From JAWOJF01 sp046481785 (lineage in GTDB: Bacteria; Bacteroidota; Ignavibacteria; Ignavibacteriales; Ignavibacteriaceae): a stretch of DNA of 16,630 bases. Numbering within the stretch: the stretch's first letter is position 1; each line of letters begins with the position of its first letter. A program made the translations under genes and the position numbers. Shown in pieces: positions 7,326-13,555 of the stretch. The stretch lies in the NCBI GenBank assembly GCA_046481785.1, contig JAWOJF010000239.1, forward strand, positions 1-16,630. Reading direction: 5' to 3'. The notes below the pieces were generated by a model. It did no database searches. It saw nothing but the letters and a program-made list of their open reading frames with translations, and was not told the origin of the DNA.

Positions 7326-8711
7326 ATGATCAAATTTATACCTCTGGGCGGAGCAGGTGAAATAGGCGCAAGCTGCTTTTATCTGAATATCGCCGGAACC
7401 GGAATTATTCTTGACTGCGGAATGCATCCTCAGAAAAAAGGAACAGATGCTTTGCCCCATTTTGAGCTTATTAAAGACCAGCCGGTTGATTATGTCTTAA
7501 TTTCACATGCTCACCAGGATCATTTAAGTGCATTACCCTATCTTGTGCAGCACCACCCATATATCAGGATAATTTCTACTCCCCAAACCCGGGCTCTTGC
7601 TGAGCTTACTCTGCATGATTCTGTCTCAATAATGAGAGAACAGTTAAATAATCAGGATGAAGATAACAGCATCAGAGTATACAGTCACGAAGAGATCGAT
7701 CTTCTTATCCAATCCATTGAATATAAATCGTATGGAGAAGAGTTTTTAATTAATGGCTATAAACATAAAAGCAGTGACCCTGTAAAGGCTGTCTTTTTCG
7801 ATGCCGGGCATATTCTTGGCTCTGCGGGCATTTTAATAACATTCCGGGGGAAAAAAATATTTTATACCGGTGATATAAATCTTGATAACCAGTCACTCCT
7901 TCCCGGCGCCGAACTGCCAAAGGAGAAGGTTGATATTCTTATACTTGAAACTACTTATGGGGCAACTGATTCTTCCGGTATACTTGACTGGCATAAAGAA
8001 GCAAAAAGATTTGCAAAGCTTTCTAATAAAATTCTTACAGCAGGTGGATCAATATTAATTCCTGTTTTTTCTCTGGGCAAGATGCAGGAAGTAATTGCAG
8101 CTATCTGGCAGCTTATGCTTAACGGCGGCTTAACAGTAACTGATATTTACACCGGCGGCCTTGCAACTAAAATAAGCAGGGTATATGATTATAATAAGTA
8201 TGCTGTTAGAAGAGTTGATAAGGAGTTTGAAATAAAATCAATTCCGCAAAAAAATTTGTATGAAGTTGAAAAACCGGAAATATTTTTTAAAAATCCCAGC
8301 TTTGTGCTTGCATCAAGCGGTATGCTTATTGAGGGGACTGTCTCCTTCCGGCTTGCCCGCAAATGGCTTAAAGAAAAAAATTCTGCAATATTTACCGTTG
8401 GTTATATGGAAGAAACAACTCCGGGATATAAAATTATTAATGCAGTTAGAGGAGAGAAAGTAACACTGTCGGAATTGTTTGGTGAGGAGGAAGTCCGCTG
8501 TACTGTGGAGCAGTTCAGGTTTTCATCACATACCAAAAGGGAAGGGCTTCTGGAAATTGTAAATAAACTTAAACCCGAAACGGTTGTTCTTGTTCACGGT
8601 GATCCTGAAGCCATAAACTGGGTAGGCAGTACAATACTAAAAATTTCTTCCCGGGAAAAAAGAAATGTAAAAGTTTACCAGGCTGAACCCGGAAAAGAAA
8701 TAAACTGGTAA
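7326..8711 (+). CDS. Metallo-beta-lactamase/beta-CASP ribonuclease, CPSF-like
   Basis: 461 aa, probably a cytoplasmic RNA nuclease of the beta-CASP group related to CPSF73 and bacterial COG1236 proteins. It is shorter than RNase J and lacks its C-terminal domain. The metallo-beta-lactamase fold opens with FIPLGGAGEIG and D30. The metal site HAHQDH (61-66), H162 in DAGHILGSAG and D183 in YTGDI are all present. The beta-CASP insert starts near E208 in LETTYG. It includes the SGML segment (331-334) and GY at 359-360, and the fold closes with the SSHT histidine H402 and LVHGD (422-426). The position aligned with the CPSF73 motif-B histidine is K369. All metal ligands remain, so an active enzyme is expected. 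It stands alone between divergent and convergent neighbours, so context gives no partner. RNA processing is known for the family; the substrate here is unknown. Confidence 0.88.
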   Translation: MIKFIPLGGAGEIGASCFYLNIAGTGIILDCGMHPQKKGTDALPHFELIKDQPVDYVLISHAHQDHLSALPYLVQHHPYIRIISTPQTRALAELTLHDSVSIMREQLNNQDEDNSIRVYSHEEIDLLIQSIEYKSYGEEFLINGYKHKSSDPVKAVFFDAGHILGSAGILITFRGKKIFYTGDINLDNQSLLPGAELPKEKVDILILETTYGATDSSGILDWHKEAKRFAKLSNKILTAGGSILIPVFSLGKMQEVIAAIWQLMLNGGLTVTDIYTGGLATKISRVYDYNKYAVRRVDKEFEIKSIPQKNLYEVEKPEIFFKNPSFVLASSGMLIEGTVSFRLARKWLKEKNSAIFTVGYMEETTPGYKIINAVRGEKVTLSELFGEEEVRCTVEQFRFSSHTKREGLLEIVNKLKPETVVLVHGDPEAINWVGSTILKISSREKRNVKVYQAEPGKEINW

Positions 8712-8728
8712 ATGAAAGTATTTTTTTT
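8674..8728 (+). terminator. Possible weak terminator overlapping the end of the beta-CASP gene
   Basis: TTTACCAG (8674-8681) pairs exactly with CTGGTAAA (8705-8712), the latter spanning the stop codon, and eight T residues follow at 8721-8728. The 23-base loop and the 8-base gap before the T-tract are both poor for an intrinsic terminator, so this is a tentative call. Confidence 0.3.
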
Positions 8729-8743
8729 GCACAGAAAGGTTAT

Positions 8744-9181
8744 TTACATTTCTTCTTCACCCTCTATTTCAAATGAAGCTGAAGAAGAATCAGCCTGTTC
8801 TGACAAAATATCTCTTACTCTGAAAACAACATTGTATTTTCCCGGGACATAAGTGGAATCAAGTTCAAACTGTGCTTCTAGGTCGGCATCCATCATTCTT
8901 TCATTATTTGATTTATCCTCTGTCTTATTTATTAGTGAAGAAACTATATTACCGGCGGGGGTAACAAGGTCAACTTCAAAGGATAATGAAGCTGTAAAAG
9001 TGTTGTTATTCTCATTCTGTTTAAAGCCTTTAACACGTGTGTGTGCGTTAACTTCCCACGTGCCGTCACCAATATCATATGCAAAAGCTTCAGTATTATA
9101 TACTTCCAGCTTTTCCGGTTCCTCACCCCCGCAGCCGGCTATAATTAAAAGCAGAATAAAAGGAATAAATAGTTTTTTCAT
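8744..9181 (-). CDS. Small predicted lipoprotein, function unknown
   Basis: 145 aa. The N-terminus is a lipoprotein signal: MKK, a hydrophobic stretch 4-14, and lipobox I14-A-G-C17, with Gly at +2 and +3. This predicts lipidation at C17 and export to the envelope, probably the outer membrane in this lineage. The mature part (about 128 residues) is acidic and alternates in a beta-strand pattern. Segments such as ASLSFEVDLVTPAG and PGKYNVVFRVRD recall Ig-like or other beta-sandwich domains, and the end is rich in Glu. I do not recognise a family. AGGG lies about six bases before the ATG. The gene converges with the beta-CASP gene across 32 bases and lies downstream of the serC terminator, so it is likely its own transcription unit. 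Confidence 0.75.
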   Translation of the reverse strand: MKKLFIPFILLLIIAGCGGEEPEKLEVYNTEAFAYDIGDGTWEVNAHTRVKGFKQNENNNTFTASLSFEVDLVTPAGNIVSSLINKTEDKSNNERMMDADLEAQFELDSTYVPGKYNVVFRVRDILSEQADSSSASFEIEGEEEM

Positions 9182-9251
9182 GGTATGCCCTTAAATATTT
9201 ATGATGATAATTTTATTAAATCTATTTTGTGCTTTCAGTCTGCTCATTAGT

Positions 9252-9283
9252 TGAAAAACAAAGCCGCAGTTAAAACTGCGGCT
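9252..9283 (-). terminator. Intrinsic terminator of serC
   Basis: A perfect 10-bp stem, AGCCGCAGTT (9262-9271) with AACTGCGGCT (9274-9283), is followed on the minus strand by TTGTTTTTC. It lies about 50 bases past the serC stop. The plus-strand side has no T-tract, so it works in the serC direction only. Confidence 0.85.
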
Positions 9284-9333
9284 CTGCATAAATAATAATT
9301 CATAATTCAAAAGTCCACAATCCTGAATTGTGT

Positions 9334-10422
9334 TTATCCGTTTTTCTTCTGGAAGTCTTTCATAAAGCTTACAAGCTGCTCTACACCGGCTTTTGGGAAA
9401 GCATTATATATAGAGGCTCTGATTCCGCCTACAGAGCGGTGCCCCTTTAAGCCGTCAAGATCATAAGCTGCAGACTCGCTGACAAATTTCTTTTCAAGCT
9501 CTTCGGAAGGAAGCCTGAATGTAACATTCATTAATGAACGGCTTTCTTTTTCAGCGTGGCCTTTATAGAATCCGCTGCTTCCATCAATTGCATTGTAGAG
9601 AAGGCCTGCTTTTTCAACATTATGTTTGTACATAGCATCAAGTCCGCCCATTTTAAGCAGATGTTTGGCAACAAGTCCGATAATATATATTCCAAATACG
9701 GAAGGGGTATTATATAATGAATTATTTTCAATATGAGTTTTGTAATTAAGCATAGTATGAAGCTGGTCAGAACTTCTTTCAGCAAGATCTTTTCTCATTA
9801 CGAGCAGAGTAACACCCGAAGGTCCGATATTTTTCTGAGCGCCTGCATAAATAAGAGCATATTTGTTAACATCAATTTTTTTATGAAGGATATCTGAAGA
9901 TGCATCACACACAAGCGGAACATTTCCAACCTGGGGCTCTGTATGCCATTCAGTTCCATATATTGTATTATTGGAAGTGAAATGAACATAGTCAGCACCG
10001 GAATCAAGTTTAAGTTCATCCTGTTTAGGAATTCTTTTAAAAGTTTCCTGCTCGGTTGAGGCAGCAATATTTACAGTACCAACCCGTTTAGCTTCTTTAA
10101 CAGCTTTTTTACTCCAGCTTCCGGTAACAATATAATCTGCTTTTTTATTAACAGTCATAAAGTTAAGCGGAACCATTGAGAACTGAAGAGATGCTCCGCC
10201 CTGCAGGAAGAGAATTTCATAATTATCACTTAAACCCATTAGCGTCTTTAGATCAGCTTTTGCTTCTGCTATAATTTTATCGAAAGCTTTTGATCGGTGG
10301 CTGATTTCAAGTATAGACATTCCCACACCGGGAAGTGAAAACAAATCCTTTTGTGCTTCTTTCAAAACTTCTTCTGGCAGAATAGCCGGACCGGCACTGA
10401 AATTATAGATGCGTTCTTTCAT
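9334..10422 (-). CDS. serC: Phosphoserine aminotransferase
   Basis: 362 aa, the usual length. SerC is a PLP enzyme that converts 3-phosphohydroxypyruvate and glutamate to phosphoserine and 2-oxoglutarate in serine synthesis. It also acts on the matching intermediate in the DXP-dependent PLP pathway. The sequence opens with NFSAGPAILPEEVL. It has SHRS with R43 for substrate phosphate, GGAS (75-78) and W103 near the cofactor, D173 in VCDASSD for the pyridine nitrogen, and the Schiff-base lysine K197 in GAQKNIGPSG. The C-terminal region carries the family's GHRSVGGIRASIYNA motif. The start is supported by AAGGA seven bases upstream (10434-10430). It is flanked by its own terminator and by a non-coding gap upstream, so it is probably transcribed alone. 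No serA or serB neighbour is present. Confidence is very high. Confidence 0.97.
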   Translation of the reverse strand: MKERIYNFSAGPAILPEEVLKEAQKDLFSLPGVGMSILEISHRSKAFDKIIAEAKADLKTLMGLSDNYEILFLQGGASLQFSMVPLNFMTVNKKADYIVTGSWSKKAVKEAKRVGTVNIAASTEQETFKRIPKQDELKLDSGADYVHFTSNNTIYGTEWHTEPQVGNVPLVCDASSDILHKKIDVNKYALIYAGAQKNIGPSGVTLLVMRKDLAERSSDQLHTMLNYKTHIENNSLYNTPSVFGIYIIGLVAKHLLKMGGLDAMYKHNVEKAGLLYNAIDGSSGFYKGHAEKESRSLMNVTFRLPSEELEKKFVSESAAYDLDGLKGHRSVGGIRASIYNAFPKAGVEQLVSFMKDFQKKNG

Positions 10423-10737
10423 TTATTTATCCTTATGATTCAGTAATGTATATATATTTACCCTATGTAAAATTAACGTAATTATTACTTACTCTCAATT
10501 CAGTACTGCTTATTTTCTATTAAATTAATTATGGATTTTGGGTATTTAACAGGGGGTAGAAAATTTATTCTGTAACTTTGAAATAAATGCAAAGAATTTC
10601 ACACAAATAATCCTGGAGTGCTCTGTAAGCATAAAATATTTTGGAATGCACATATATTTTTTTTTGGTGAAAAGTAAGGTAATCTTATAAGGATATGGTG
10701 CTTAAATTTGAAAACTGATTTTTATATCAAGAGGAAA
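10423..10737. other. Non-coding gap between serC and the anti-sigma gene
   Basis: 315 AT-rich bases with no supported gene. It must contain the serC promoter. One candidate, read on the minus strand, is TTGAGA, 17 bases, then TAATTT; the -35 match is good but the -10 match is poor. Its right end is the 3' region of the anti-sigma gene, where I see only a 4-5 bp stem followed by four T residues on the minus strand. A run of T at about 10650-10660 has no stem on the useful side. Confidence 0.4.
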
Positions 10738-12036
10738 TTACAGTGTGCCGCTTAAGTGAATATTATCCCCCGGCCGTTCAGAGCCGGCTGCAGGTTCTTC
10801 GGTTAGCAGAAGAATAACATTGCTTCCCTCATTAATTTCAGGAAGATCAAATGTATAGTATTTATCAGAACTAATTTCGCGGAACAGTCCAAGAGAAATA
10901 AAATTTCTCGCCGATGTCTTTATCCAAAGCTGGTAAGCTCTGCCGTCCCGCAGAGATTTTAAAGCTGAAAGGTTCAGAAAACCCTTTCCTTCATTCATAT
11001 TAATAATAGCTTTTCCAAATGAATCATCACGAACACCGGATAAATTAATAATATTGGTACCCTGAAGATTAAGTATCCGCTGCAGTTGTGTAAAATTATC
11101 GTTGCCTGCTGTATTGGCGGTTATATTTTTCATTTCTCTTTTAAGGTTGTCTAATTCACTTTTATATGTTTCAACCTCAGATGTTATATTAAGAAAGGCA
11201 TATATTCCTGCACCAATTACAGCTATAAAAATTACAATCAGTATATTAACAAACCTGGAATTCCCTGCTGGTTTTTCGGCAGAATAGGTGTAGCCGCGGC
11301 GGTGTGAAGAAGGATGGAACTCTTCCTGATTGCCAGCCCAGCGGGACTTATCTTCCTTTAAATCGCTATTCTCAATTGATTTCAAATCATTATCAGCCGG
11401 ATTTTCTTTATGAGTCTCTTTTATTTTGTTCCAACCGCCATGTTCGGCAGGGGATTTAATAACAGGATCTGTTGTTTCCTCATGCCCAACTATTTCTTCA
11501 TGGTCCGGAGCTTTTTTAATGACCGGCTCTTTTACTGGTGGTCCCTGCAACGGCCTGAAAAACTCCGATGTTTTTCTTACAGATGTTACAATTTCAAATT
11601 CCCGTGTTTTGGAAAGGGAACTTCCTTTTTCTAATGTAGTTTCTTTTGGTTCATCCGGCTCAATATGTTCTGCTTCAGGCAAAAAACCGGTTTCAAAATT
11701 CAGCCTCTCATGTTGTGATAAGTCTGGAAATTCACCGGGAATATGCGGGTCTGTTATTCTTATGCCGCTTAAATCATTGGAGCGTTTTGCCCTTATCTCA
11801 TCCCGTATGCGGTACAGTTTTCGGGCTACTTTATCTTTTAATTGCGGTTCAGGGGTTTCCATGTTTAAAATTGAAGGGAGAAGCGCAGCAAGGTTCTGGT
11901 ACTCACCAAGCTCCTGCCAGTTATACTTTTCGCCGGAATGAATAAAGTTGCGCAGATTAATTATATCATCCTTATCCAGGCATCCTAAAGCATAAGCATG
12001 CAGTTGATCGTAATATTCTTTATTCTCCTTCTCCAT
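10738..12036 (-). CDS. Membrane anti-sigma factor with RskA-type C-terminal domain
   Basis: 432 aa. Residues 1-85 form a small helical N-terminal region (HAYALGCLDKDD and following) in the place where RskA-like proteins hold their sigma factor. No zinc-type HxxxCxxC motif is present. Residues 86-260 are a long, polar, Pro/Glu/Lys-rich and probably disordered cytoplasmic linker. One membrane helix spans about 262-283 (NILIVIFIAVIGAGIYAFL). A short coiled coil (286-306) follows. An RskA C-terminal domain spans about 320-432 with YQLWIK, LGLFREI and the end pattern EEPAAGSERPG then LSG. The membrane span and distal domain fit sensing outside the cytoplasm and release of sigma by regulated proteolysis. 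The start codon directly follows the sigma stop (TGAATG) and AAAGGG lies inside the sigma gene end, so the pair is coupled. The 175-residue linker is unusually long for this family. Confidence 0.88.
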   Translation of the reverse strand: MEKENKEYYDQLHAYALGCLDKDDIINLRNFIHSGEKYNWQELGEYQNLAALLPSILNMETPEPQLKDKVARKLYRIRDEIRAKRSNDLSGIRITDPHIPGEFPDLSQHERLNFETGFLPEAEHIEPDEPKETTLEKGSSLSKTREFEIVTSVRKTSEFFRPLQGPPVKEPVIKKAPDHEEIVGHEETTDPVIKSPAEHGGWNKIKETHKENPADNDLKSIENSDLKEDKSRWAGNQEEFHPSSHRRGYTYSAEKPAGNSRFVNILIVIFIAVIGAGIYAFLNITSEVETYKSELDNLKREMKNITANTAGNDNFTQLQRILNLQGTNIINLSGVRDDSFGKAIINMNEGKGFLNLSALKSLRDGRAYQLWIKTSARNFISLGLFREISSDKYYTFDLPEINEGSNVILLLTEEPAAGSERPGDNIHLSGTL

Positions 12037-12618
12037 TCAGGAATCACCCTTTATCAGATTTTCTTTAAGATTTGTTAAGGCAATTTTAATTTTTGACTTA
12101 ACAGTTGAAACAGGAATATTTAATTTTGCGGCTATCTCTTTTTCATTAAGCCCTTCATAATAAGCAAGATAGATTACATACTGTTGTGCATCGGTAAGAC
12201 TGTTTAATGCCTTTTCAACACCATCTTTAACATTTAACGCAGTTCTTAAATCAAGGGAATCAATTTCATGTGAAAGACGGGGGATGATAAACTGGTTTTC
12301 ATATTCTTCTGTATATTCATCAACACCTTCCCCGGAATGCATTCTCTTAACAACATCAACAGCTTTATTCCTGGTAAGAGTAACAAGCCATGTATAAACA
12401 TTCCTGGTATTAAAATCAAAATAATTGATTTTGCGCCATATAATTACAAATACATCAGAAAGTACTTCTTCTGCAATCTTTTCGTCGGTTACAATTTTTT
12501 TTATAACTGTAAAAAGGATTGAGGCGTAACGGTTATACAATGCTTCAAGAGCTTTTGAATCATAACCTGCTACCCTTTGCATTAGTTCGATGTCGGTTGA
12601 AGGCGAATTAACAGCCAT
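12037..12618 (-). CDS. ECF RNA polymerase sigma factor
   Basis: 193 aa, of the usual ECF size with only regions 2 and 4. Region 2 (about 22-92) contains ALEALYNRYASILF, the core-binding EEVLSDVFVIIW segment and the DNA-melting TWLVTLTRNKAVDVVKR. Region 4 (about 132-187) contains LTDAQQYVIYLAYYEGLNEKEIA and the helix-turn-helix around PVSTVKSKIKIALTNLK for -35 binding. The adjoining RskA-type anti-sigma suggests a SigK/ECF19-like group, though the exact ECF group cannot be fixed by eye. Its own promoter should lie in 12619-12900 and may be autoregulated; I could not identify a reliable ECF motif. No Shine-Dalgarno site precedes the ATG. Confidence 0.93.
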   Translation of the reverse strand: MAVNSPSTDIELMQRVAGYDSKALEALYNRYASILFTVIKKIVTDEKIAEEVLSDVFVIIWRKINYFDFNTRNVYTWLVTLTRNKAVDVVKRMHSGEGVDEYTEEYENQFIIPRLSHEIDSLDLRTALNVKDGVEKALNSLTDAQQYVIYLAYYEGLNEKEIAAKLNIPVSTVKSKIKIALTNLKENLIKGDS

Positions 12619-12900
12619 TTGGAGTGATCTACCTTATAATCTTATGCAAAATACAGGTATGATGAGAAAAAATCAATCAAACTTTGTGGTGATTTATACA
12701 TTAGTTACCTTTTTTATTTACACAGCCTCTATATTTTGAAACTTTCCGGGAGTTTACTCCCGGATAAAGATATTTTTAACTTAGCGTTTCTTTGAACTCA
12801 TCCTTGAGTCTTTGCATGAATCCGGGTAATTGTTACCATTTTGGATGGGTTTATATTGGAATTGCTGCAAATAAAATTATTAGTTAAGTTAATATTGTAT
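12619..12900. promoter_or_regulatory. Divergent regulatory region between sigma factor and DUF4160 gene
   Basis: About 280 bases with promoters for both directions and one strong palindrome at 12745-12764. GGTAAC occurs twice on the minus strand (12709-12704 and 12837-12832), the second inside a small palindrome GGTAATTGTTACC (12825-12837). Either copy could be an ECF -35 element, but no paired -10 is convincing. The sequence 12841-12900 is open in frame with the next gene but reads as a non-conserved leader. Confidence 0.4.
12745..12764. repeat. GC-rich palindrome in the divergent promoter region
   Basis: TCCGGGAGT (12745-12753) pairs exactly with ACTCCCGGA (12756-12764) around two T residues. 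Neither side has a proper T-tract, although TATTTTT follows seven bases on in the plus direction. No gene on either strand ends here. It is therefore more likely an operator, a leader hairpin or a REP-like unit than a terminator. It matches the 9-bp stem and 2-nt centre form of the units at 59-78, 178-197 and 344-363, with different sequence. Confidence 0.55.
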
Positions 12901-13161
12901 ATGCCTGAAATAAGTAATTTTCTTGGTATGTCAATTAAAATGGTCTTTCAGGATCATGATCCGCCTCATGTTCATATTTATCAGCGTAATTTACAATTAG
13001 CAGTTGTGTTATTTGATGGAACAGTTAGGGAAGGATATTTGGAAAAAGATAAACTCAGAATATTAAAAAAGTGGCTTGTTCTGCATCAGGAAGAACTAAT
13101 TGCATGTTGGAATAACGCTAAGAAAAAGAAACATCCAGGAACGATTGAACCATGGCAGTAG
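12901..13161 (+). CDS. DUF4160 domain protein, toxin-antitoxin-like partner
   Basis: 86 aa from the ATG at 12901. The protein matches the DUF4160 pattern: it opens with MPEISNFLG, has MVFQDHDPPHVHIY in the first third with the conserved DHxPPHxH core, then FDGTVREGYLEKDKLRILKKWL and a KKWLVLHQEELIACW helix, and ends IEPWQ. The histidine-rich core suggests a metal or catalytic site, but the family's biochemistry is not firmly known to me. The open frame runs back to 12841, but those 20 residues are hydrophobic and outside the family core. No Shine-Dalgarno site is seen at either start. Its end overlaps the next gene by 10 bases, typical of a co-expressed two-gene cassette. A toxin-antitoxin role is an inference from this arrangement. 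Confidence 0.82.
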   Translation: MPEISNFLGMSIKMVFQDHDPPHVHIYQRNLQLAVVLFDGTVREGYLEKDKLRILKKWLVLHQEELIACWNNAKKKKHPGTIEPWQ

Positions 13162-13451
13162 AAAAATATTATCACATAAAACGTGCATTATATATGGGTA
13201 ATTTTCGCATTTTTATTGAATTTGAAAATGGTGAAAATAAAATTCTGGATTGTAATATTCTATTAAAAGGCAATATGGGTGATTTTGAAGAGTTAAGAAA
13301 TGAAGAAAAATTTAAGCAATTTTATATAGACACCGGTTTACTTACATGGCCCAATGGATTTGATCTTGCCCCTGAGTACACCTACAAAGAGAGTAAACAA
13401 GTTGTACTTAAAGAAGGAAAGGGTAAAATTGATATTTTAAGAGTAAATTAG
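13152..13451 (+). CDS. DUF2442 domain protein, partner of DUF4160
   Basis: 99 aa. It fits DUF2442: a beta-rich start YYHIKRALYMGNFRIFIEFENGE with ILDCN, then FEELRNEEKFKQFYID and the signature LTWPNGFDLAPEYTY (about 64-78). The start ATG lies in the last codons of the DUF4160 gene (ATGGCAGTAG overlap), so translation is coupled. DUF2442 genes are often found beside DUF4160 genes, and the pair is commonly suspected to be a toxin-antitoxin or small regulatory module. Which one would be the toxin cannot be read from this sequence. No clear terminator follows before the alaS promoter. Confidence 0.85.
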   Translation: MAVEKYYHIKRALYMGNFRIFIEFENGENKILDCNILLKGNMGDFEELRNEEKFKQFYIDTGLLTWPNGFDLAPEYTYKESKQVVLKEGKGKIDILRVN

Positions 13452-13518
13452 CCCCCATTATGAAATCCACCCCCTCTTCCCCTGCATAGTGAGAATCTAA
13501 AAATATCCTCCTTTTTAT

Positions 13519-13526
13519 TATCTTTG
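13519..13526 (+). promoter_or_regulatory. Candidate alaS promoter, Bacteroidota-type TAnnTTTG
   Basis: TATCTTTG fits the -7 element TAnnTTTG of Bacteroidota housekeeping promoters. It is 29 bases before the alaS ATG, implying a leader of about 20 bases. The matching -33 TTG element is not evident, so the call rests on one element and position. AGGG five bases before the ATG serves as ribosome binding site. Confidence 0.4.
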
Positions 13527-13555
13527 TATTCTAATAATATGATTTCAGGGATTTT

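Noticed and set aside
10423..10737. Riboswitch or leader peptide upstream of serC
   Set aside because: No conserved stem architecture, no terminator before the start codon and no short Ser-rich frame could be seen.
12841..12900. Upstream start for the DUF4160 gene
   Set aside because: The extra 20 residues are hydrophobic and outside the family core, and MPEISNFLG at 12901 matches the usual start.
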